Positions 19,694 to 30,096 are shown, counted from the first letter of the stretch. The stretch: 64,000 bases of DNA from Ilumatobacteraceae bacterium (GCA_033344875.1 JAWPMO010000001.1:1885595-1949594); one strand, 5' to 3'. Notes: generated by a model not told the origin, from the sequence alone. A program made the numbers and translations.

Positions 19694-20677
19694 TCAACCG
19701 ATGCCGGTTGCTGCCGGCTGACGCTCGCGAAACCAGGCGATGGTCCGTTCGAGCCCGTCACCCAGTTGAATGGTCGGTTCCCATCCCAGACGATCGCGTG
19801 CGATCGCGATGTCGGGCTGCCTCAACTTGGGATCGTCGGACGGCAGCGCACGTTGCTCGATCGTCGAGCTCGATCCGGTGAGTTCGAGCACGAGCTCCGC
19901 GAACTCGACCATCGTGAACTCGGCGGGGTTTCCGACGTTGACCGGGCCCGTCAGCGGCCCCTCGAGCACGGCCAGCAACCCCCGCACCTCATCGTCGACG
20001 TAGCAGAAACTCCGTGTCTGGCTGCCGTCGCCGAACACCGTCAGCGGATCGCCGCGCAGCGCCTGGTTCACGAAGTTGGTGACGACCCGACCGTCGTCGG
20101 CCTGCATGCGCGGACCGTAGGTGTTGAAGATCCGAGCGATCCGGATGTCGAGGCCGTGGGAGCGGTGGTAAGCCATCGTGAGCGCCTCAGCGAACCGCTT
20201 CGCCTCGTCGTACACCGATCGCTCACCGATCGGGTTCACGTTGCCCCAATACGTCTCGGGTTGCGGGTGCACCAGTGGATCGCCGTACACCTCGCTGGTC
20301 GACGCGAGGAAGAAACGTGCGCCGTGGGTGCGCGCGAGTTCGAGGAGCTGGCGGGTGCCGATGCTGCCGACGTCGAGGGTGTCGATCGGGCGCCGCAGGT
20401 ACTCGGGCGGCGATGCCGGGCTGGCGAGATGGAGCACCCGGGTGACCGGCTCTGACCCCCAGGCCGAGCGCACGATCTCGTCGAGGCCGGGCCGGACGAC
20501 GTCGTGCTCGACGAACTGGAATCGGTCGTGACCGACGAGGTGGGCGACGTTGTCGGTCGTGCCGGTGCTGCAGTCGTCGACGCACAGCACGTGGTCGCCA
20601 CGCTCGATGAGCAGGTCGCACAGGTGCGACCCGAGAAAGCCGGCCCCACCGGCGACGACGGAGCGGTGGGCGCTCAT
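19694..20677 (-). CDS. UDP-glucuronate decarboxylase (UDP-xylose synthase)
   Basis: Extended SDR of 327 residues that converts UDP-glucuronate to UDP-xylose. GGAGFLGSH is the NAD motif; [19 protein letters not shown] and [20 protein letters not shown] (catalytic Tyr and Lys about 156-160) are the UXS hallmarks. The start overlaps the UDP-glucose dehydrogenase stop (ATGA), which supplies its substrate. Together the two genes provide UDP-GlcA and UDP-Xyl for the polysaccharide locus. Confidence 0.92.
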   Translation of the reverse strand: MSAHRSVVAGGAGFLGSHLCDLLIERGDHVLCVDDCSTGTTDNVAHLVGHDRFQFVEHDVVRPGLDEIVRSAWGSEPVTRVLHLASPASPPEYLRRPIDTLDVGSIGTRQLLELARTHGARFFLASTSEVYGDPLVHPQPETYWGNVNPIGERSVYDEAKRFAEALTMAYHRSHGLDIRIARIFNTYGPRMQADDGRVVTNFVNQALRGDPLTVFGDGSQTRSFCYVDDEVRGLLAVLEGPLTGPVNVGNPAEFTMVEFAELVLELTGSSSTIEQRALPSDDPKLRQPDIAIARDRLGWEPTIQLGDGLERTIAWFRERQPAATGIG

Positions 20678-22017
20678 GACCGACCCACGCCGTCGTAGTA
20701 GAGCCCGGCGGCGCGACAGGCGGCGCCGTCGAGCAGGTTCCGGCAGTCGACCACCGCGTCGCCACGCATCACGGCGGCGACCTTGTCGAGGTCGAGCTCG
20801 GTGAATTCAGGCCATTCGGTGAGCACCACCGTCACGTCCGCACCATCGATCGCGTCGAGCGCCGACGCCTGGAGTTCGAAGCCGGCGAGGCGATCGTGCT
20901 GCACGGCATTGAGATCACCGGTCGTGGTCGGGTCGTACGCCCGGATGGTGGCGCCGCGTGCCCGCAAGGTCTCGAGCACGCGCAGGCTGGGCGACTCGCG
21001 CAGATCGTCGGTACCCGCCTTGAACGTCAGCCCGAGTGCACCGACCACGACGCCGTCGAGTGCAACCCCGCGACGGGCGGCACGCATCACCTTGTCGACC
21101 ATCCGCTGGTACTGCTGTTCGTTGATGTCGATCACGCCGCGCATCAGCGAGAAGTCGTAGCCGTGCTCGGCGGCAGTCGACACGAGCGCACGTGAATCCT
21201 TGGGGAAGCAGCTGCCACCCCAACCCGGACCCGGCTGCAGGAATGACGTACCGATCCGGTGGTCGGACCCGATGCCGTCGACCACGCTCGCCACGTCCGC
21301 GCCGACGTGTTCGCACAGGGCTGCGACGCTGTTGACGAACGAGATCTTCATGGCGAGAAAGCCGTTGGCGGCGTACTTGATCAGTTCGGCCGAGGTGGGG
21401 TCGGTGAACACGAACTCGGTGTCGAGTGCTGCGTACAGCGAGGCGACGACCTGGGCGGCGCGCTCGTCGTCGGATCCGATCACCACGCGGTCGGGATGGA
21501 GGAAGTCGTGGACCGCTGTGCCTTCGCGGAGGAACTCGGGGTTCGACACCACCGTCACGTCGGTTCGGTCGAGCGTCTCGCCGACGATGTGGAACGAACC
21601 GACCGGCACGGTCGACTTGTTCACCACCACCGCCCCAGGTCGGAGCATCGGCCCGATCTCGGCGGCCGCCGCACGGACGTAGCTGAGGTCGGCCGACCCG
21701 TCATCGTCCTGTGGTGTCGGAACACAGAGGAACACGACATCGGCATCGGATGCCGATTCGTTGCCGACCTCGAACGTGAGGCGGCGGGATTCGAGTGAGG
21801 GCCTGAGCAGGTCGGCGAGTCCGTGCTCGACGATCGGCACCTCACCGCTTCGCAGCAGTTCGACCTTGGCCGCATCGATGTCACAGCAAGAGACCCGCGC
21901 CCCGAGGTGGGCCAGGCACGCACCCGTGGTCAGCCCGACGTATCCGGTGCCGATGATGGCGACGCGCAACCCGCTGGATTCGGTCATGTCGTGTGCGATC
22001 CGCTCGTGATCGGTCAT
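20674..22017 (-). CDS. UDP-glucose 6-dehydrogenase
   Basis: 447 residues; oxidises UDP-glucose twice to UDP-glucuronate with [20 protein letters not shown] near residue 20, VPTPQ near 100, the catalytic Cys in [12 protein letters not shown] (about 269) and the C-terminal [17 protein letters not shown] define the family. Because a WbpB/D/E-like set is also present, a UDP-GlcNAc 6-dehydrogenase activity cannot be excluded, but the adjoining UXS gene favours UDP-glucose. The ATG at 22017 overlaps the preceding stop; another lies at 21987. Confidence 0.93.
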   Translation of the reverse strand: MTDHERIAHDMTESSGLRVAIIGTGYVGLTTGACLAHLGARVSCCDIDAAKVELLRSGEVPIVEHGLADLLRPSLESRRLTFEVGNESASDADVVFLCVPTPQDDDGSADLSYVRAAAAEIGPMLRPGAVVVNKSTVPVGSFHIVGETLDRTDVTVVSNPEFLREGTAVHDFLHPDRVVIGSDDERAAQVVASLYAALDTEFVFTDPTSAELIKYAANGFLAMKISFVNSVAALCEHVGADVASVVDGIGSDHRIGTSFLQPGPGWGGSCFPKDSRALVSTAAEHGYDFSLMRGVIDINEQQYQRMVDKVMRAARRGVALDGVVVGALGLTFKAGTDDLRESPSLRVLETLRARGATIRAYDPTTTGDLNAVQHDRLAGFELQASALDAIDGADVTVVLTEWPEFTELDLDKVAAVMRGDAVVDCRNLLDGAACRAAGLYYDGVGRS

Positions 22018-23513
22018 CAGACGGCACCCCGGCCCAGCGCGACCACACCGACGGTGCGTAGACAGATGCGGAGATCGTGCAACAGCGACCAGTTGTCGAC
22101 GTAGTAGAGGTCGAGGCGTCGGTACTGCTCGAACGACGAATCGGAACGTCCCGACACCTGCCACATCCCGGTCAGACCGGGCAGCACGCGGAGGCGGTCG
22201 CGGAGGGACTCGTCCCACTCGTCCACCTCGTCGGGAAGGGCGGGACGCGGCCCTACCATGCTCATCGAGCCTCGGATCACGCACAACAGTTGCGGGAGTT
22301 CGTCGATCGACAGTTTGCGCAGCAGCCGGCCGATCCTGGTGATCCGCGGATCGTGAGCCATCTTGAAGAGCGGTCCGTCCGCTTCGTTCTGATCGAGCAA
22401 CTCGAGCCGACGAGCCTCGGCATCGACGACCATCGTGCGGAGCTTGAGGATCGTGAACAGCTCGCCGTCGCGGCCGACACGGGTCTGGCGGAACAGCACC
22501 GGTCCGGACGAGTCGAGTTTGATGGCGATGATGGCCGCCAGCCAGAGCGGCGCCGTCATCAACAGGACGAGGGCGGCGGTCGTGACGTCGAACACACGCT
22601 TGGCATCGGCCCGCCAGCCGTTGCGGATGACCGGTTCGACGTAGATCATCGTGCGACCATCGATCGCCTGGGGGCGCAGCCGCGTCACGTCGATGTCGGC
22701 CAGGCTCGACGAGATCGCGACGTGGTAGCCGTGGTCGGTCAGGCGGCGGGTCAGTTGGTTCACGTCACGATCCTCGATCGACGACAGCGACACCACGACG
22801 CCGACGGCCTGGTGCGCCTCGAGGATCTCGCCGAGCGCATCGATCGGGCCGAGCACCTCGACACCGCCACGGTTGCCGATGTCGTCGTCTCCGACGAACC
22901 CGACGACCTGATAGCCGAGGTCCGGGTTGCGCTGATAAGTGTGCAAGAGACCGATCGCGTGGGCGTCGGTGCCGACGATGACGATACGACGACAGAGGCG
23001 GCCTTCGTGGCGGAGCCGGGCGAACACCTTGCGAGCGATCGCGCGCTCGACGAGCAGGAACCCGGTGACTGCGACCATGACGGCCACCACCCACAGACGG
23101 GACAACGTCTGGAACTTCAGCGCGAACCCGAAGGTGACCATGACGGCCACACCGATGCCGACGGTGAGGACGATGTTCACCGCTTCCTGTGAACGCCGCT
23201 CGTTGGCGCGGGCCCGGTGCAGGAGCGTCGTGGCAGCGCCGAAGGCGAAGCCCGGCAGGCTGAGCACCATGAGCAGCATGTGGAAGGCGACGATGCGATC
23301 GGTGGTCGGCCTGACAGTCTGGAGCACGACGAACGCCGTGGCGAAGCCGGCGAGCACGGCCACGAAGTCGGCGAGCACGAGGCGACGTCGCACGGACGCA
23401 CCGGCATCGCCCGCTGTCACATCTGTGAACTCGAGATTGTCAACTCGATGTGAAGTATTGTGGTCCCCCGCTTCCGGGTTTCGTACCGCCAACTGCCCGC
23501 TCATTTTGATCAT
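22017..23513 (-). CDS. Polyprenyl-phosphate sugar-1-phosphate transferase
   Basis: 498-residue initiating enzyme of the WbaP/CpsE type that loads the first sugar onto undecaprenyl phosphate. It has an N-terminal membrane region of about five helices, a central Rossmann-like CoA-binding-type domain (IVIVGTDAHAIGLL), and a C-terminal catalytic domain from about residue 310 with DSSGPVLFRQTRVGRDGE, RLLRKLSIDELPQL and GPRPALP. A GGAAGGGG sequence lies just before the ATG. First gene of a three-gene coupled unit. Confidence 0.93.
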   Translation of the reverse strand: MIKMSGQLAVRNPEAGDHNTSHRVDNLEFTDVTAGDAGASVRRRLVLADFVAVLAGFATAFVVLQTVRPTTDRIVAFHMLLMVLSLPGFAFGAATTLLHRARANERRSQEAVNIVLTVGIGVAVMVTFGFALKFQTLSRLWVVAVMVAVTGFLLVERAIARKVFARLRHEGRLCRRIVIVGTDAHAIGLLHTYQRNPDLGYQVVGFVGDDDIGNRGGVEVLGPIDALGEILEAHQAVGVVVSLSSIEDRDVNQLTRRLTDHGYHVAISSSLADIDVTRLRPQAIDGRTMIYVEPVIRNGWRADAKRVFDVTTAALVLLMTAPLWLAAIIAIKLDSSGPVLFRQTRVGRDGELFTILKLRTMVVDAEARRLELLDQNEADGPLFKMAHDPRITRIGRLLRKLSIDELPQLLCVIRGSMSMVGPRPALPDEVDEWDESLRDRLRVLPGLTGMWQVSGRSDSSFEQYRRLDLYYVDNWSLLHDLRICLRTVGVVALGRGAV

Positions 23514-23722
23514 CTGCCCCTTCCGCCGGGTTCAATGACCATTCCTACCACCAAGAAAGGCCGGGGATCCAGGTTATTCTCTCAGTTTCCGGGCCGTTCG
23601 GCGCCCATCGCGTTCGCCCGAACGCATGGAGTGAATTGTTCGGCGTGGGCGCGGCTCTCAGCTCACAAAGTCTTGACACAGAGCAACCAGGCTCATCGAA
23701 ATGAGACGGCGGGCCGAACGAT
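23514..23722 (-). promoter_or_regulatory. Leader/promoter region of the sugar-transferase unit
   Basis: 209 bp, visibly more AT-rich than its surroundings. On the minus strand it offers TAACCT- and TAGGAA-like hexamers. I cannot choose one promoter. No ORF. Confidence 0.35.
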
Positions 23723-25588
23723 TCACCCGTTGACGAACGGGGCCGTCTCCCACGTCCGGTCGTTCAGATGGCCCTGGACGACACCGATGTACTCCAAGCC
23801 TGCGGGGTCTCGGAACTGCCCGCTGAACCACGACCCGGCGCATCCCCACAGGTCGCCACGGGTGTCGCCCAGCCAGTTGTACTGCTGCTCGAAGCAGCCG
23901 CGCCACACCGCGTACGTGTAGTCGACGTTGTACGCGGACGACCGGATCGCGTTGTCGTTCTGGAACGCACCGTTGTCGCCGGAACCCGGCCGATTGCCGT
24001 GATACGGCACCCGAACCTGCCCCAGACCGTACGAGTCGCCACCGTCACCGTTCGCCGACATCTTCCACCACGACTCGGTCACGATCTGGGCCCGCACCAC
24101 ATCTTCGTCGATCCCCCACTTGCACGCCGCCCACTGCAGGATCTCATCGGTCGTCCCGACGAAGTCGCCGTCGACCCGATCGAACGGCGACCAGCTCTCC
24201 TGGAAATCGAGCCACTCCGTGCCGCCGGCCGGGATCACACCCCGCGTTTGATTCTGCGCGGCGTTCTCCGGCCGCACCTCCGCGGCAGGGCGCACCCTGG
24301 CAGCGCACTCGGCGCCGGACGGCAACGCCGAACCCGCGGGCAGCGTCTCGAACCGACCCGACGAGGGCGGGTCGTCGGGCGGCGGGATCGGCGGTGGCGG
24401 GTCGTCGGGCGGCGGCTCCTCGGGCGGAACCGGGTCTCCGACCCCGCCGGTGTAACCGACCACGTCCACCACGACGTGCACCCGACTCGCGTCGACGAGC
24501 ATCGCGCTCAGACAGACCTCGCCCGAGTCGGACAGGGCGACGACGATCTGGTTCGCCCGCACCGCACCGGGCCACAGGTTCAGCACCGACGAGTTTGGTT
24601 CGGGCTCGTCGCACGGCCATGCGTTGACGAACCCGAGTGCAGCCGCATCCACCCCGACGATGTTGAGGACCGCGTTCGTGGCCCCCCGCTTGGTCCCGGC
24701 TCGACCTGCGACCTGGACTGCGGCCACCTCACCATCACGAAGTGCGCCCCTGGTGCCACCGAAGCCGGTGCGCGTGTCGAGCGCCCGGTTGGGTGAGATC
24801 AGTTCGATTTCGCTGTCTGCCCCCATCCAGCCGAACACGTCGATGACCAGATCGGTGTCGACGAGCGACGTCACGCACACGTCGCCATCGGCGAACGCGC
24901 TGAACGTGAAGTGCGGGACGATCTCCCCGCGGCGGAAGTTCATCGTCGACGCCGACGAGTCGCCATCACACGGCTCGACGAGCACGAAGCCGTCGGCAGC
25001 TGGATCGACGACCGTCACGTTGAACGCAGCCGCGGCTGCGTCGGCGGGTATCGCTCCCCAACCGCCGATTCGGAACCGGCGTTCCTCGCCAGCGGAGAAC
25101 CGGCGGCCGTCGCGGCTGTCGAATCGTCGAGCGGGCGCGGTCGCCATGAAGTCGCCCGAGGTCGTGACGCTCGTCAGGTCCGCGATCAGGTGCACCGGCG
25201 TCGTCGACGAGAAGCACAAGCCGGCGGATCCGTACGCGAGCGCCACGGCGTTCGGGATGGCTCGACCTGGGAACACGTTGAGGATCGACGTGTCGGTCGG
25301 GTCCTCGTCGCACGGCCACGCCGACACGAATCCGGGCGCCTCCGCCTGATCGCTGGTCAAGTTCAGCATCACCGCCGTACCGGCCCGCTCGGGGACCTCG
25401 TCGATCTGCAATCTGAGCGCTGCACCCGGTCGCACCTTTCCCACCGACGAGCCCAGACCCACCCGGGTGTCGAGCACCCGATGCGGAGGGTCGGCCGCCA
25501 CAGCGGCTTCGACCTCGCCGGGCTGAGCGCTCCAAGCAGAGGTCGCTATCAAGAGTGCGGCCAGAGCCACAGACGTACGAGATCGCAT
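23723..25588 (-). CDS. Secreted protein: three DTR-type modules plus lysozyme-like domain
   Basis: 621 residues. A signal peptide (MRSRTSVALAALLIATSAWS) is followed by three diverged copies, each about 115 residues, of a beta-rich module marked by a D[TS]R motif, G(F/V)V..(W/E)PCD and a closing IDVFGW/VDVVGY. A Pro/Asp-rich linker (about residues 384-410) leads to a C-terminal domain with TESWWKMSANGDGG, SYGLGQV and DYTYAVWRGC, resembling lytic transglycosylases (Glu about 504). Probably a cell-wall-acting surface protein. The identical-repeat protein at the window end uses the same module. An AAGGAA site lies before the ATG. Confidence 0.8.
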   Translation of the reverse strand: MRSRTSVALAALLIATSAWSAQPGEVEAAVAADPPHRVLDTRVGLGSSVGKVRPGAALRLQIDEVPERAGTAVMLNLTSDQAEAPGFVSAWPCDEDPTDTSILNVFPGRAIPNAVALAYGSAGLCFSSTTPVHLIADLTSVTTSGDFMATAPARRFDSRDGRRFSAGEERRFRIGGWGAIPADAAAAAFNVTVVDPAADGFVLVEPCDGDSSASTMNFRRGEIVPHFTFSAFADGDVCVTSLVDTDLVIDVFGWMGADSEIELISPNRALDTRTGFGGTRGALRDGEVAAVQVAGRAGTKRGATNAVLNIVGVDAAALGFVNAWPCDEPEPNSSVLNLWPGAVRANQIVVALSDSGEVCLSAMLVDASRVHVVVDVVGYTGGVGDPVPPEEPPPDDPPPPIPPPDDPPSSGRFETLPAGSALPSGAECAARVRPAAEVRPENAAQNQTRGVIPAGGTEWLDFQESWSPFDRVDGDFVGTTDEILQWAACKWGIDEDVVRAQIVTESWWKMSANGDGGDSYGLGQVRVPYHGNRPGSGDNGAFQNDNAIRSSAYNVDYTYAVWRGCFEQQYNWLGDTRGDLWGCAGSWFSGQFRDPAGLEYIGVVQGHLNDRTWETAPFVNG

Positions 25589-25657
25589 CTCAGTTCCTTT
25601 CGTCGGTGGCGTACCGACGTCCTCGACATCGCCCTGGCGAATCGTAACGCAATCGTC

Positions 25658-25780
25658 ATGTTCTTCGTCGTCACCACACCGAACTCATCGGCTCTGGCCG
25701 CGGTCGTCGGCCCCGGGGTGCCGTCGGGTGGGTCGATACTCGTCTGTCCAGCGGTACGCCCGGCTACCGTCGTGACGTGA
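25658..25780 (+). CDS. Doubtful short ORF upstream of the GT4 gene, 40 aa
   Basis: ATG at 25658 preceded 7 nt upstream by TAACGC; 40 residues, ending in a TGA that overlaps the GTG of the next gene (GTGA). The downstream gene also has its own leaderless -10 inside this ORF, so this may be fortuitous. Confidence 0.2.
   Translation: MFFVVTTPNSSALAAVVGPGVPSGGSILVCPAVRPATVVT
25765..25770 (+). promoter_or_regulatory. -10 element of a leaderless promoter (GT4)
   Basis: TACCGT, 6-nt spacer, GTG at 25777. Confidence 0.6.
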
Positions 25781-26910
25781 CCCCATCAGACCGCCCGGCG
25801 CCGCGTGGTCGTCCGCTCCGTTGTCAGGTCGTGGTCGAGCAGACGCTCGGCCACGTCACGCACAGTCAGAATCTTCGTCGTCTGCTACCCGAGACCGGTC
25901 TGGACGTGAACTTCGTCCCGATCGAATTCGATGTCGATGGTTGGAAGCGGCGAGTACCAGGATTCGGCAACTGGACGATACGAGCCGGGATCCGGGCGAA
26001 GGCGGCGCTCCGAGCCGAATCCACGGCCGGGCGCGGGCATCCGGATGTGCGGCTCGTCCACACCCAGGTGCCGGCCGTGTTGTTGCGCAGCGAGATGCAG
26101 GCCGTACCGACGGTCGTCTCGCTGGATGCCACTCCGCGGCAGTACGACGCTCTCGGCGAGCACTACGACCACGCGGTCGGCCGCCCGACAACCGAACGTC
26201 TCAAGACGGAACTGAACCGTCGATGCTTCGAGCGTGCTGCCCACCTCATTACGTGGGCAGCGTGGACAAAGGAGAGCCTCGTCGATGACTACGGCATCGA
26301 TCCGCACCGGATCACGGTGATCCCACCGGGCGTCGACGTCGAACGCTGGACGGCTCCGGACGCGACCCCCGACGACGGAACCACACGGATCCTGTTCGTC
26401 GGCGGCGACCTGGCACGCAAGGGTGGTCACGATCTGCTGGCAGCATTCGCTCAGCTCCGAGCGATCCACGGAGCCAACGTCGAGCTCCATCTCGTGACGC
26501 CGCGACCGGTCGCTCCACCCCCGGGCGTCAACGTGCACAGCACCATGACTCCCAACAGCGCCGACCTGATCGAGCTCTACCATCGATGTCAGATCTTCTG
26601 TCTTCCGACACGTGGCGACTGTCTGCCGATGGTCCTGCCCGAGGCCGCGGCCGCCGGGCTCGCCCTCGTCTCGTCGAGAGTTGGAGCAATCCCTGAGATC
26701 GTGCGTGACAGCCAGACCGGCCTGCTCGTCGACCCCGGAGATGTGGGGCAACTCGTGATGTCGCTCGATCGGCTCGTCAGCGACCGAGAACTGAGGACCC
26801 GGATCGCGGCCGCCGCCTCAGCGTTGGTACGCGCCGAACACAGTGCCAGTCGGAACGCTGGTCACATCGCGGGGATACTCAGGGCGGCCGCCGAGACAGG
26901 ATCGGCGTGA
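25777..26910 (+). CDS. Family 4 glycosyltransferase
   Basis: 377-residue GT-B retaining glycosyltransferase. The N-domain begins [19 protein letters not shown], the hinge segment [11 protein letters not shown] is near residue 185, [13 protein letters not shown] follows, and the nucleotide-sugar site ends in [21 protein letters not shown]. Closely related in layout to the gene at 34053-35135 (same opening and same linker), so the two are probably ancient paralogues. Donor and acceptor unknown. Confidence 0.9.
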   Translation: MTPSDRPAPRGRPLRCQVVVEQTLGHVTHSQNLRRLLPETGLDVNFVPIEFDVDGWKRRVPGFGNWTIRAGIRAKAALRAESTAGRGHPDVRLVHTQVPAVLLRSEMQAVPTVVSLDATPRQYDALGEHYDHAVGRPTTERLKTELNRRCFERAAHLITWAAWTKESLVDDYGIDPHRITVIPPGVDVERWTAPDATPDDGTTRILFVGGDLARKGGHDLLAAFAQLRAIHGANVELHLVTPRPVAPPPGVNVHSTMTPNSADLIELYHRCQIFCLPTRGDCLPMVLPEAAAAGLALVSSRVGAIPEIVRDSQTGLLVDPGDVGQLVMSLDRLVSDRELRTRIAAAASALVRAEHSASRNAGHIAGILRAAAETGSA

Positions 26911-26914
26911 TGAC

Positions 26915-27478
26915 GTGATCGATCTCGACCCGAACCTGAAGCGCAATGTGAGCGATGGGATCGCAGCACTTCGTGCCGGCTGGCATCTGCGTTCGGCAAC
27001 GAGTGTCGGGCGCAGGACTCGTTTGCGGGGTCGGCCCGTCGTCGTGACCAGAGGTGAACTGGTGATCGGCGAACGAGTACAGCTCGTGTCCACCGTTGCT
27101 CGGCTCGAACTCGTCGCTGAGCGTGGTGGCCGTCTCGAGATCGGGGCACGAAGCCTCGTGAACTTCGGCTGCTCGATCGTAGCGCTCGAACGCGTCACCA
27201 TCGGCGAACGGTGCCTGATCGGGCCGCACTGCATGATCATGGACACCGCGTTCCATCACATCGAGCCGGACCGTCGACTGGCCCCTCCCATCGCGGCTCC
27301 GATCACGATCGGCGACAATGTCTGGCTCGGTGCACGCGTCGTCGTGTTCCCGGGTGTGACGATCGGGGAGAACTCGGTCATCGGCATCGGGAGCATCGTG
27401 ACGAACGACATCCCCGCGAACTCCGTTGCCGTCGGGTCACCGGCCCGGGTCGTCCGCACGTTCTCGGCACCTGCCTGA
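26915..27478 (+). CDS. Left-handed beta-helix acyltransferase
   Basis: 187 residues from a GTG 4 nt after the GT4 stop. Hexapeptide repeats dominate the second half ([37 protein letters not shown]), with the catalytic-type His in [10 protein letters not shown]. This is the WcaF/colanic-acid O-acetyltransferase type. It probably O-acetylates a sugar added by the preceding transferase. Confidence 0.85.
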   Translation: MIDLDPNLKRNVSDGIAALRAGWHLRSATSVGRRTRLRGRPVVVTRGELVIGERVQLVSTVARLELVAERGGRLEIGARSLVNFGCSIVALERVTIGERCLIGPHCMIMDTAFHHIEPDRRLAPPIAAPITIGDNVWLGARVVVFPGVTIGENSVIGIGSIVTNDIPANSVAVGSPARVVRTFSAPA

Positions 27479-27509
27479 TCGGGACACACGATCGCCCACC
27501 GCCTCACGG

Positions 27510-29012
27510 TCAGAATCGTGATCGCACACGTCCGATCCCGGCAGACACCATCGATCGTTCGGTGTCGTCGAGCACCCGCAGCAGGAAAATCGCAGCCACG
27601 TAGACCGCGGCACAGACAGCAACTTGGGCGATCATCAGCGTGTCCTCGAGCGCCCATCCGGTAGCGAACATCGCACCACCTGCGGCACCGACTTTGACGA
27701 CACGCGTGCCAACTCGACGATTGAGGAGATGGGGGGCGATGAGGAGCAACCCGATCACGAACTGCACCGTCTCGGTCACGAGATACGCGACCGACCCGCC
27801 GATCGCTCCGTTCCCGTACCGGTCTCGGAACAGCGGCACCAACAACAGGTCCAGCGGGATCGTCGTCGCCGCCGCGCCAACCAACACCATCGCCCACAAG
27901 GAACCGCGTTGTGTCGCCAGCGCAACCGTGCCGAACAGGATCGTGCCGAAGGTCAGGATGATGACCGGCCCGAGGACCGCCAACACGTCGCTCGCTCGGC
28001 GGTAATCATCGCCGTTCAGCAGCGGCATCACGGTCGACGCCGTCAGCGTGGTGCCGAGACCGATCGGAACGGATGCGATCAGCAGTCGGGAGAAGGCGTT
28101 CTCGACCAGCTCGTCGAGCATCTGCGGGTCCTCGGCGAAGCGACGCCCGAGAGTGGGGAACAGCACCCCCATCGTGACCGTGGCGGGAAACAGCAGCGAA
28201 CCGAACAAGATGTCCGATGCGCTGTACCACCCGAGCTCCGTGTCCGACGCAGCGAAAGAGATGACGATCACGTCGACCTGCTGATACAGCACCAACGCAC
28301 CGAACACCGACACGAACGGCAGTCCGGCCCGAACGATCTGACGGGCTGTCCACGGCCAATCTCTCAGATGGACCGAGGAGATCTGCCGAAAGCGGAGCGC
28401 CAGCTGGCAGAGCCCCCACAGACTGGCCACGCCGGACACGGCCACCACCGCGTAGATCCCGAGGTCCAACACGACGACAGCGATCACACCGAGGGTCCCG
28501 ATGACCCGCACCGACGCTGCGGTGAGCGCGGTGGCTGCCATTCGTTCGAGCCCGACGAACACCGACCCGAGTGCATCCGACCAGGTCCCCAGCAGCGCTC
28601 CCACCGACACGATGGCGGCGAGTCCGACAACCGTTTGATCGGCACCGGTCAGCCACAGGTAGAGGGCGATCACCCCTCCGACGAGCACGAACGCGACCGT
28701 TCTCACGACGAGTATCGGTCCCACGAGCCGCAGCCCGGTTGCCCGATTCGTCGCAAGTTCGAGCTGGAGTACGGATGACAGTCCCAGACCGATTGCGATA
28801 CCACCGATGGTCCACACCGCGGTCGCGACCGAGACCTGACCTCGGCCGGCAGCGCCGATGTAGCGGGAGATGATGAATGACGTCACCGTGGCCAGCGTCC
28901 AGGTGAACACCTGTGACGACATCATGTGTGCGACGTTTCGGCCGAATGATGCCCGCTCCAGCGAGTCCCCGTGCTCCGCAGCGGGTGGCGCGTCGTCAGT
29001 CACCTCGTGCAC
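27510..29012 (-). CDS. Wzx-type oligosaccharide flippase
   Basis: 500-residue polytopic protein of the MOP/polysaccharide-transport superfamily with 12-14 predicted helices; the N-terminal amphipathic segment FGRNVAHMMSSQVFTW and SFIISRYIGAAGRG are typical. It would move lipid-linked repeat units across the membrane for polymerisation. The start may be the GTG at 29012 or the in-frame GTG at 29003, which exactly overlaps the stop of a short upstream ORF. Confidence 0.88.
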   Translation of the reverse strand: MHEVTDDAPPAAEHGDSLERASFGRNVAHMMSSQVFTWTLATVTSFIISRYIGAAGRGQVSVATAVWTIGGIAIGLGLSSVLQLELATNRATGLRLVGPILVVRTVAFVLVGGVIALYLWLTGADQTVVGLAAIVSVGALLGTWSDALGSVFVGLERMAATALTAASVRVIGTLGVIAVVVLDLGIYAVVAVSGVASLWGLCQLALRFRQISSVHLRDWPWTARQIVRAGLPFVSVFGALVLYQQVDVIVISFAASDTELGWYSASDILFGSLLFPATVTMGVLFPTLGRRFAEDPQMLDELVENAFSRLLIASVPIGLGTTLTASTVMPLLNGDDYRRASDVLAVLGPVIILTFGTILFGTVALATQRGSLWAMVLVGAAATTIPLDLLLVPLFRDRYGNGAIGGSVAYLVTETVQFVIGLLLIAPHLLNRRVGTRVVKVGAAGGAMFATGWALEDTLMIAQVAVCAAVYVAAIFLLRVLDDTERSMVSAGIGRVRSRF

Positions 29013-29077
29013 CGAGCAGCCGATCTCGTAGCAGAGATCGCGACGATTCGCTGCTGATGGTCATGCGCACTGTGCAT
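29000..29077 (-). CDS. Candidate leaderless upstream ORF of the flippase, 25 aa
   Basis: ATG at 29077 lies 8 nt after TACCTT; the 25-residue, His- and Arg-rich peptide ends in a TGA that overlaps the GTG at 29003 (GTGA). No known domain. Confidence 0.3.
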   Translation of the reverse strand: MHSAHDHQQRIVAISATRSAARCTR

Positions 29078-29085
29078 CGCTCGCC

Positions 29086-29091
29086 AAGGTA
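29086..29091 (-). promoter_or_regulatory. Candidate -10 for the flippase unit
   Basis: TACCTT on the minus strand, 8-nt spacer before the upstream ORF. Confidence 0.4.
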
Positions 29092-29141
29092 TCCCTCGCG
29101 AGGATGCGTCGAGCGACAACCCGAGCGGGATGCCGTGTAGC

Positions 29142-30053
29142 TCACCCGTCGCTTACGCTCGCAATGACCCGCGTCATGCGCACGCCGATCCAGATTCCAC
29201 GACATGTCGAGGTGATTCGGCCGAGGATCGGAGGGACACGAAATGCTCGCAGCGCCGATACGGCCGGTGGGATCGACGACCCACAGATCGCCCGGGCGAG
29301 TGGCAGGAGCACGCTGGGGTGGCCGAGGCGGAGCAACTGGCCATGCGCCGCCCCGGTGCCGAGCATGTAGCCCCGTACCAGCGACTTCGTCTCCTCGAAC
29401 GTTCGGAAGCCGTGATGTACGACGACCGGTGTCGTGCTGTGTCGCACGTGGTGACCCGCAATCAGCAATCGCAGGACCACGTCGATCTCTTCGGCGCTCT
29501 TGAGCGGTGCGCCGGCGCCGAGCATCGGGTCGAAGCCGCCGACCTGTAACACCGCTGACCGCCGAAACCCGACGCAGGCGCCGATCCCATGGCAGGGGTC
29601 GTAGCGACGCACCCGGCAAAACGTTCGGTCCTGTGGTATCGGGCCATCCGGCACGTAGCCCTGCGTCTGGTCATAATCAGCGGCTTCGACGACGCCGAAC
29701 ACGGCGGCGATTCGATCGTCGCTGCGCAGTTGTGTGGTCATGTCGGCGACCCAGGTGGTCGACACGACGCAGTCATCGTCGGTCATCAGGATCAGATCGC
29801 TGTCGGACGCGGCGAGACCGATGTTCCGGGCACGGCTCAGACCGACGGTCGATGTCGGCACCACGCGGAGTCGTTCGTCGTCGAGCGTTGCCAGGTAGTC
29901 GGCGCTCTGACCGTCACTGCTCTGGTCGACCACGATCAGCCTGAAGTCACCGTCGTTGGCGAGGATCGATTCGATCGTCGTCGGCAGGCTGCCTGGCCGG
30001 TCGCGGGTGCACACGACGACTGTCGCCGGATGCGCACCAGCGCTCAGGGTCAT
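29142..30053 (-). CDS. Family 2 glycosyltransferase
   Basis: 303 residues. VVVCTRDRPGSLPTTIESIL opens the GT-A fold, VVDQSSDGQS binds the nucleotide, MTDDDCVV is the DxD, and GIGACVGFRRSAV with GAPLKSAEEIDVVLRLL forms the acceptor region. The ATG at 30053 has GGGAG upstream and overlaps the stop of a 7-codon upstream ORF. Homologous in layout to the gene at 35293-36192. Confidence 0.9.
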   Translation of the reverse strand: MTLSAGAHPATVVVCTRDRPGSLPTTIESILANDGDFRLIVVDQSSDGQSADYLATLDDERLRVVPTSTVGLSRARNIGLAASDSDLILMTDDDCVVSTTWVADMTTQLRSDDRIAAVFGVVEAADYDQTQGYVPDGPIPQDRTFCRVRRYDPCHGIGACVGFRRSAVLQVGGFDPMLGAGAPLKSAEEIDVVLRLLIAGHHVRHSTTPVVVHHGFRTFEETKSLVRGYMLGTGAAHGQLLRLGHPSVLLPLARAICGSSIPPAVSALRAFRVPPILGRITSTCRGIWIGVRMTRVIASVSDG

Positions 30054-30073
30054 GGGTGGTCTCCCGCGAACAC
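30050..30073 (-). CDS. Candidate leaderless mini-ORF, 7 aa
   Basis: GTG at 30073 lies exactly 6 nt after TACCTT. It reads seven codons (M-F-A-G-D-H-P) and stops at a TGA overlapping the glycosyltransferase ATG (ATGA). The same bases hold the ribosome-binding site, so they may simply be a 5' leader. Confidence 0.25.
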   Translation of the reverse strand: MFAGDHP

Positions 30074-30079
30074 GGCGCC

Positions 30080-30085
30080 AAGGTA
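30080..30085 (-). promoter_or_regulatory. -10 element, minus strand
   Basis: TACCTT, 6-nt spacer. Only 11 bp separate it from the opposite-strand -10 at 30097, so the two promoters must compete for the same DNA. Confidence 0.45.
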
Positions 30086-30096
30086 ACAGCGGGCAG

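Noticed and set aside
25638-25664. Shared GTAACG..CGTCATG element also seen at 62910-62932 as a regulatory motif for both module proteins
   Set aside because: At 25.6 kb it is oriented away from the module gene, so the similarity is probably just two -10/start contexts.
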